From: CAZJRB01 sp964547995
GTDB lineage: Bacteria; Planctomycetota; Planctomycetia; Pirellulales; Thermoguttaceae
Direction of reading: 5' to 3'
Length of the DNA stretch: 9,444 nucleotides
Assembly (NCBI GenBank): GCA_964547995.1
Contig: CAZJRB010000178.1
Coordinates: forward strand, 1-9,444
Part shown: piece by piece, positions 1 through 4,900 of the stretch
Position numbering within the stretch: the first letter of the stretch is position 1
How the letters are laid out: each line of letters begins with the position of its first letter
Position numbers and translations under genes: made by a program
The notes under the pieces: model-generated
The model's database searches: none
What the model saw: only the letters and a program-made list of their open reading frames with translations
What the model was told of the DNA's origin: nothing

Positions 1-33
1 AAGGTTTCGAGTTTTCCATTTTTTGGCCAAAAA

Positions 34-273
34 TCACGCTTGATTGAGGGCTAGTATAAGGATTGCCGTATCCACCGCATCTAATGGGGTTGGTCTGCAA
101 GTTGGCGGCGGAGGGGCAGGCGACTCGCCTTCCCAGTAGGTTGGGGTGCCGGGACAAGGGGCCGATTGCGGGCAGGTTGATGGGGAAACATAGACTTGTG
201 AACGTGGGTGAACATGCTGCTGCCAGCAGCAACCAGGCAGGAAGAGTAAGGCGGGAAGCAATAGCCTATACAT
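34..273 (-). CDS. small putative lipoprotein, 79 aa
   Basis: This reads as a short secreted lipoprotein of unknown function. Residues 1-14 form a signal peptide with a hydrophobic core (LLLPALLF) ending in a lipobox-like L-P-G followed by C15, so C15 would be lipidated after cleavage by signal peptidase II. The mature part is about 65 residues, rich in Pro, Cys and Ser, with a PAPPPP run and a hydrophobic tail (AILILAL). The start is supported by a Shine-Dalgarno-like GAAGGT at 279-284, about 6 nt before the ATG. The last codons and the stop overlap the left copy of the inverted repeat at 37-76, so the tail may have been shaped by that repeat. No family is recognised. Short size is the main reason for doubt; the lipobox together with the ribosome binding site argue that it is real. 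Confidence 0.6.
   Translation of the reverse strand: MYRLLLPALLFLPGCCWQQHVHPRSQVYVSPSTCPQSAPCPGTPTYWEGESPAPPPPTCRPTPLDAVDTAILILALNQA
37..76 (+). repeat. left copy of inverted repeat at window ends
   Basis: Positions 37-54 read CGCTTGATTGAGGGCTAG, followed after 16 nt by TCCACC (71-76). The reverse complement of 9368-9407 has the same 18-mer with one change and TCCACC at the same 16-nt distance. The 16 nt between them are not conserved. It overlaps the 3' end of the small lipoprotein gene. Confidence 0.6.
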
Positions 274-460
274 AAACTACCTTCGGGAATAAGGGGATTT
301 GTCGGGGTGGCCTTTTAGATAAACGGGGCGAGTGAGTCAAGGGCAAATTGGGCCGATTCGTTGGGACGAAGGGGCAAACCGGTTTACAGGGCAGAAGGAG
401 GCAGAAACCCGAAGAAACAAGGGGGAAAACTGGCTTCTTTCGGAGGAAAACAACTCTCTT
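274..460. other. non-coding stretch, purine-rich low complexity
   Basis: No convincing gene is seen here. It includes a purine-rich stretch (about 380-430) with a repeated GGCAGAA word (near 389 and 399) and runs of G and A. It sits between the divergently placed lipoprotein gene (minus) and the tRNA-like array (plus). It may carry the promoter for the array, but I see no clear -35/-10 pair. Confidence 0.4.
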
Positions 461-509
461 CTTAGACCCTCCTGAGGTCCAAGTCCCGGTTCGATTCCGG
501 GATGCTGTG
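461..509 (+). pseudogene. tRNA-like 3' half (CCT anticodon loop), probably degenerate
   Basis: The 3' half of a tRNA is clear. The anticodon arm is GACC (465-468), loop CTCCTGA (469-475) and GGTC (476-479), with anticodon CCT (Arg, AGG codon) after U33. The spacer to the T-arm is followed by CCCGG / TTCGATT / CCGGG (485-501), a perfect 5-bp T-stem and a canonical T-loop. The expected 3' acceptor strand would be 502-508. A possible short D-arm (443-445 with 454-456) lies upstream, but no sequence within 120 nt can pair with 502-508 as an acceptor stem. It is therefore either a decayed tRNA-Arg(CCT) or a 3' fragment such as an integration scar. Confidence 0.5.
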
Positions 510-535
510 AGTGGTGAGTGGTGGGTGATGGGTAG
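508..535 (+). repeat. heptamer tandem repeat in tRNA spacer
   Basis: There are four imperfect 7-mers in a row: TGAGTGG, TGAGTGG, TGGGTGA, TGGGTAG. They begin right at the end of the first tRNA-like unit and occupy most of the 38-nt spacer to the next one. Confidence 0.65.
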
Positions 536-547
536 GACGTGATAAAT

Positions 548-618
548 GCCTTGCGAGTGTGACGGAAGCACGGCAGTCTTCGGAACTGCAAGACGGGGTT
601 CGACTCCTCGGCGAGGTA
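548..618 (+). tRNA. non-canonical tRNA-Arg(TCG)-like
   Basis: It folds into a complete cloverleaf of 71 nt. The acceptor GCCTTGC (548-554) pairs with GCGAGGT (611-617), with two G-T wobbles. The D-arm is GTGT/GCAC (557-560 with 568-571) and its loop GACGGAA contains GG. The anticodon stem GCAGT/ACTGC (573-577 with 585-589) carries loop CTTCGGA, giving anticodon TCG after U33. The variable region is 4 nt, the T-stem CGGGG/CCTCG carries loop TTCGACT, and the discriminator is A618. C35 and A73 fit arginine identity in known bacterial tRNAs. Oddities are G-A at positions 8-9 instead of U8, no encoded CCA, and the TCG anticodon, which bacteria using inosine-modified ACG rarely need. Whether it is charged or used in translation cannot be told from sequence. 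Confidence 0.65.
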
Positions 619-629
619 CTTGCTGAGTC

Positions 630-680
630 GAGAGTTGAGCGTCCAGAGCCGTGGTCCTTAACTCTCAACTCTCAACTTTA
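630..680 (+). repeat. inverted repeat plus heptamer repeat in tRNA spacer
   Basis: GAGAGTTGAG (630-639) is perfectly complementary to CTCAACTCTC (664-673), giving a 10-bp stem with a 24-nt loop. The right arm lies inside a heptamer series AACTCTC, AACTCTC, AACTTTA (660-680). The structure fills most of the spacer between the second and third tRNA-like units and could act in processing or termination. There is no long U-tract, so a rho-independent terminator is not proven. Confidence 0.55.
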
Positions 681-683
681 ATC

Positions 684-757
684 GTCCTCGGGGTGTGGTG
701 GAGCTTGCACGCGACCCCGCGAAGGTCGAGGACCAGGTTCGATCCCTGGCGAGGACG
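684..757 (+). tRNA. non-canonical tRNA-Arg(GCG)-like with C33
   Basis: A full cloverleaf of 74 nt. The acceptor GTCCTCG (684-690) pairs perfectly with CGAGGAC (750-756). The D-stem is GTGT/GCAC (693-696 with 707-710) and its loop contains GG pairs. The anticodon stem CGACC/GGTCG (712-716 with 724-728) carries loop CCGCGAA. The variable region is AGGA, the T-stem CCAGG/CCTGG carries loop TTCGATC, and the discriminator is G757. By position the anticodon is GCG (Arg, CGC codon) with C35. Two departures from canonical tRNA are visible: C instead of U at position 33, and GG instead of U8 at 8-9. No CCA is encoded. The perfect pairing in the acceptor, anticodon and T stems argues against random decay, so selection for structure is likely, but translational function is uncertain. 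Confidence 0.6.
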
Positions 758-769
758 CTTTCATGGCGT

Positions 770-791
770 GCGGCCACGATCGAGTGGTTGC
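770..791 (+). other. 8-bp hairpin between tRNA-like units
   Basis: GCGGCCAC (770-777) pairs with GTGGTTGC (784-791) around a 6-nt loop, with two G-T wobbles. It lies in the 48-nt spacer between the Arg-GCG-like and Cys-like units. It may help processing of a common transcript, or it may be incidental. Confidence 0.35.
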
Positions 792-805
792 CGCCTGAGA
801 CGCAA

Positions 806-877
806 GACGCTGGAGCCAGACGACACGGCAACCGGCTGCAACCCGGTCTTTAGTGGGTTCGACTCCCACCGGCGTCT
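806..877 (+). tRNA. non-canonical tRNA-Cys(GCA)-like
   Basis: A complete cloverleaf of 72 nt. The acceptor GACGCTG (806-812) pairs with CGGCGTC (870-876), with one wobble. A 3-bp D-stem GCC/GGC (815-817 with 827-829) closes the loop AGACGACAC. The anticodon stem ACCGG/CCGGT (831-835 with 843-847) carries loop CTGCAAC, giving anticodon GCA after U33. The variable region is CTTTA, the T-stem GTGGG/CCCAC carries loop TTCGACT, and the discriminator is T877. GCA plus U73 are the known main identity elements for cysteinyl-tRNA synthetase, so cysteine charging is plausible. Oddities are the absence of the D-loop GG that normally docks with the T-loop, G-A instead of U8, and no encoded CCA. It is the last unit of the array. 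Confidence 0.65.
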
Positions 878-1114
878 CTGAGAAGTTCGACTGCCGGCTC
901 AGACTACATCGACCTTGAGAATCGACCGGTCCACTCACGAAGCAGTCAAGGGCCGGAGCTCTGCCCCAGAACCTCGTCGAGTGCTTTGAAACGTCGATCC
1001 GACTGCCGGTGCGGAGTACATCCACGAACCGATGGGACTTCGGTCCTCCGGTAGCCGGGGAAGCGGGAGCTTTAACGCGCCCAATGACAAACGCTCAAAA
1101 GACTCGCCGCCGAC
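878..1114. other. intergenic region with a diverged direct repeat
   Basis: No gene is supported. A 26-nt segment beginning CGACTGCCGG occurs twice (888-913 and 1000-1025) with 5 differences, 112 nt apart. A small hairpin GGAC-TTCG-GTCC lies at 1035-1046, downstream of the minus-strand operon. It has no adjacent U-run, so it is only a weak candidate for transcript-end structure. The region separates the plus-strand tRNA-like array from the convergent minus-strand protein genes. Confidence 0.4.
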
Positions 1115-1900
1115 CTACTTCATTGAACGGAGCAACTCTGCGGCTTGTTTTGCTTCGGAAGTGTCGGGGTACTTCGCGACCATTGCGCTGAGCACACGCG
1201 CAGCCCGGTCGACATCGCCTTTTTTGACGTAACGCTTGGCCAGGTTGAGCCGGATGGCCAGGTTGGGTGCTTGACCACTGGTCGCGGGTTTCGCCTTGGG
1301 GGTTCTGGGCGTGACCGGTGGTTTCGATGCGGGTATTGCTACGCGTGTTTCAGGAAGTTCCGGATTCTCCGCACCTCGGCCCCCGCCTCGGTAGAGGTGG
1401 ATCCGGTCGATGGAGAAGCCTTGGGAACGGCCGCTGATCTGCAGGATGTGACGGCCCGCCTTCAGGTCGTAGGATGCATTGGGTTTCTTGTGGTGGTTGT
1501 GTTCGTGGTTCGAGCGGAAGGTCCACTCGCCGCGCTTGCTTGAGAACGTCTTAATCCATGGGCCGCCGTCGAGACGCGTGAAACAGTCGTTCTGCTCGGT
1601 GCTGTCGTGGAAGTCGTGGCGGTTGCGGATGCGGAGCTGGTAGGTGCCGGGCGTCTTGATTTCGAACGCGTAGACCAACGGCGCCTGGCCGGGGGAGCGA
1701 AACAGATTCGGCCCGCGCCAGGTGTAGTAGCCCGCACCCGTGTAGCCGTTCATGTTTCTTTCCGGCCGCCAGGCCCCGACCGGCGGATGAGATTCGACCT
1801 CGATGACCACCCGGCCGTCCCGTTCTTGGAATATCGGCAAGCCCTTGGGGCCCGCGGAAGGAACTGCGAGTACGAAAGCGAGTAGGATCGAATGAATCAT
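1115..1900 (-). CDS. secreted carbohydrate-binding-like protein with TPR-like C-terminus
   Basis: A 261-residue exported protein. The chosen start gives a signal peptide (MIHSILLAFVLAVPSAG) and is preceded by AAGGA 8 nt upstream. A start 11 codons earlier exists but has no spacing from its SD-like GAGG and would bury the signal peptide. Residues about 22-172 form a beta-rich domain with aromatic and Gly patches (WRGPN, GTYQLRIRNRHDFHD, LDGGPW, AGRHILQISGR, DRIHLYRGG). It resembles the carbohydrate-binding domain found at the C-terminus of GH115-type proteins; this is family-level resemblance by eye, not a search. A Pro/Lys-rich linker (about 180-212) leads to a helical pair (about 213-259, LAKRYVKKGDVDRAARVL...) typical of one TPR unit, a protein-protein contact module. 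The gene starts about 36 nt after the stop of the giant upstream gene, so it is probably the last gene of the operon and a partner of that protein at the cell surface. Confidence 0.8.
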   Translation of the reverse strand: MIHSILLAFVLAVPSAGPKGLPIFQERDGRVVIEVESHPPVGAWRPERNMNGYTGAGYYTWRGPNLFRSPGQAPLVYAFEIKTPGTYQLRIRNRHDFHDSTEQNDCFTRLDGGPWIKTFSSKRGEWTFRSNHEHNHHKKPNASYDLKAGRHILQISGRSQGFSIDRIHLYRGGGRGAENPELPETRVAIPASKPPVTPRTPKAKPATSGQAPNLAIRLNLAKRYVKKGDVDRAARVLSAMVAKYPDTSEAKQAAELLRSMK

Positions 1901-1936
1901 GGTTTGGTTCCTTGTCAGGGAGCGAGTTTCCATCCT

Positions 1937-4900
1937 CTATGTCGGATCGATCGGACTGAGGTGGCTCGCGGGGATGATCGTCTTCGACTGCCCCGGCCCG
2001 GCGAAACTCAGTTGCATGGCGATCGTGCCGTCCTGCTGAAAGTGCTCGAGCCGGATCGAGTGCCATCCGGCGTCCAGAGTCAGAGTCACCTGGTCCTCGG
2101 TCGCGACGTGTTGGTTCCAGTGGTTGATGACCAGCACACCGTCGATCCAGAGCCGTACGCCGTCGTTGCTGTTGGTTGTGAAGGTCCAGTCGCCGGTCTG
2201 GTCGATCTTCACGTAGCCGGTCCATCGCTCGGAATAGTTGTCGTCCGGCGTCACGGCCGTCCCTGCCGGGGCGTCGCCCCAATCGCCCTCGAGAAAGTCG
2301 ATCACCAGATCGAGCCGCGTTTCGACCAGCTCGGTCAGATTGATCGCATCGTAGTATTCGCCGATAAGACCTTGCTGCAGCGGCGTTTCGTCGACGTCGT
2401 TGAGATTGACCGTCACGGTTGCCGAGTCGGTTAATCCGCCCTGATCGGTTGCTTCGACCGTAAGCACAAACTGCGGCGTCGTCTCGAAGTCGAGCACCGA
2501 AGGGTTGGCAACCGTCAAGACGCCGGTTGCGGGATTGACGGCAAACGCGCCGCCGGTGTTGCCGGCAACGATTGCCAGCAAAACCACATCGCCCGGATCC
2601 GGATCGCCCGCGGCGACGATGCCTACCACCGCACCAGCGGAACTGTTTTCATCCGTCTGGAACACCTGATCGTTGACAACCGGCGGGAGATTCTGCGGGG
2701 TTGTGGTCGTCACGGAAACGTTGTCGATCACGGACGTGTTGATCGCCCCGTCGTTGTGCGCCGTCACGGCAAGGCCGATGTGTACGTCGGCGGCCATGGC
2801 GACGGTGGCTGTCCCTCGCTGCGTCCAGTTGACGCCGTCGGTCGAGGTGTAGCCGGTGAACTGATCGCCCAAGCGGACGATTCGCACCCAGATCGGCGCG
2901 GTGTCCCCGCCGGTCGTCTGATGGTTGCTCAGGCTACCGGTTCCCGCCCGCCACTGGAACGAAACGCCACGGGCAGGGGTGACAACCATCATCGCGTGCT
3001 TCGAGTTGGCATCGAGCGACTCGCGGATCATCACGCCCGCCTTGGCCCAGACATTGGTGTACGTGATGCTGTTGACCCGGGCGAGAATCTCGCCGTCGCC
3101 CGAAAGCGGCTGCTGGACGAATTGGAACTCGTCGGCTTGGTTCCAGATGTCGTTGCCGGAGCCGGCAACCGTGAAGACCCCGCCCGCGTACTCGGCCGAA
3201 CCGGCGGCCGCCACGGCGCCGATGTCGCCGGCCGTCCACGGTGTCGGCAAGACCCCTTCGACAAGGTCGTTCAAGTCGACCGTCACGGTCGCCGCGTCGC
3301 TCAGTCCGCCCTGGTCGGTCACTTCGACCGTCAGAGCGAAACTCGGAGTGACTTCGAAGTCGAGGGCTGCGGCGGTCGCCACGCTCAGCGTGCCCGTTGT
3401 CGAGTCGATCGCGAAGGCGCCGCCGGTGTTCCCACCGGTAATCGCAAACGAGATCGAGTCGCCCGCGTCCGGATCGTCGGCGTCGACCGTCCCGACCGGC
3501 GTCCCCGCCGGTCTGTTCTCGTCAATCGCGAACAACTGGTCCACGATCTCCGGCGGCAGATTCGGCGGCGGGGCGGTCGTGATCGACACGTTTTCGACGG
3601 TGGCCGTGTTGATCACCCCGTCGTTGTGCGACGTCACGGCAAGGCCGATCTGCACATCGGCCGCCATGGCGACGGTGGTCGTCCCGCGTTGGGTCCAATT
3701 GACGCCGTCGGCCGAGGAGTAGCCGGTGAACTGGTCGCCGGCGCGGACAATCTTGACCCAAACCGGGGCAGTGACGCCGCCGGTCGTTTGATGCCCGCTC
3801 GAACCGCCGGTGACGGCCCGCCACTGGAACGAAACGCCGCGGCCCGGGGTAACAACCATCATCGCGTGCTTCGAGTTGGCGACGAGCGACTCGCGGATCA
3901 TCACGCCCGCCTTGGCCCATTCGTTCGTATTCGTGATCCCGGTCACCTGGGCGATGATCTCGCCGTCGCCCGATAGCGGCTGGCGGACGAATTGGAACTC
4001 GTCGGCTTGGTTCCAGATGTCGTTGCCGGATCCGCGGATGGTGAAGATCCCGCCCGCGTAGTCGGTCGAACCGGCGGCCGCCACGGTGCCGACGTCGCCG
4101 GCGGTCCACGGGGCCGGCAAGACGCCTTCGACAAGGTCGTTCAGATCGACCGTCACGGTCGCCGCGTCGCTCAGTCCGCCCTGGTCGGTCGCTTCGACCG
4201 TCAAGGCGAAGCTGGGCGTGGTCTCGAAGTCGAGCGCCGAGGCATTTGCCACGCTCAGGAGCCCGTTGGCCGCGCCGATCGCAAACGCCCCGCCCGTGTT
4301 GCCGCCGGTGATCGCATAGCTGAGCGTGTCGCCGGCGTCCGGATCGCTGGCGGCGACGGCGCCCACCACGGTGCCGTCCGGGCTGTTCTCGTCGATCGAG
4401 AAGCCCTGATCCGCCACGACCGGCGGCAGATTCGGCCCGTCGTCGATCTTTCGCACAAGGACGGCCCAGTCGCTCGTGGTGCTGTTGGGCGCCTGGCCGA
4501 GCGATACGTTGCCGCCCGCGGTCACTTGAGCAACCGAGCCGGCCTGCAAGGTGCCGCCGTTGCGGGGATCAAACCACTGGACCTCGAACTGTCCGGTCGC
4601 GCCGGAGAGATCGAGGTTGGTCGTTCCGCCGTTCTTGAGGTAGACAACGTACGTGTCGCCGGCCTTGTAGAAGCCGTAGTCGTCGGTTGCGCTGCTGATG
4701 CCGTTGTTGTTGGTCATCTCCCAGAACGGGACGTCGTTGTCGTTGAAGAACTCCAGGGCGTAACGGGCATAGTCCCAGAAGTTGTCGCGGCTGCGAAAGT
4801 CCTGGCAGGTCAGGTCGGAATGGTCATGCTGGTAGCCGAAGTACCACTCGTTGCCCCACCCGCCGGCCATGAAAGTGCCCCAGATGCCGTTCTTTCGGCC

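Noticed and set aside
462..668. 68-codon minus-strand open frame with an ESNRDLDL ending
   Set aside because: ESNRD is again antisense T-arm translation, over the first two tRNA-like units.
508..680. Possible CRISPR-like repeat array
   Set aside because: Repeats are 7-mers without regular unique spacers, and no cas genes are present.
889..900. A fifth tRNA T-arm (GTTCGACTG)
   Set aside because: The flanking five bases on each side do not pair and no anticodon arm is present upstream.
678..1025. 115-codon minus-strand open frame containing GIEPG and GVEPT words
   Set aside because: These words are the usual antisense translation of tRNA T-arms; it covers two tRNA-like genes and is not a protein gene.
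1035..1046. Rho-independent terminator for the operon (GGAC-TTCG-GTCC)
   Set aside because: The stem is only 4-5 bp and no U-run follows on the minus strand. It is mentioned only as a small hairpin.
2756..3976. 406-codon plus-strand open frame over the cadherin/ConA repeats
   Set aside because: It is internally repetitive only because the true gene on the minus strand is. It has no signal or domain.
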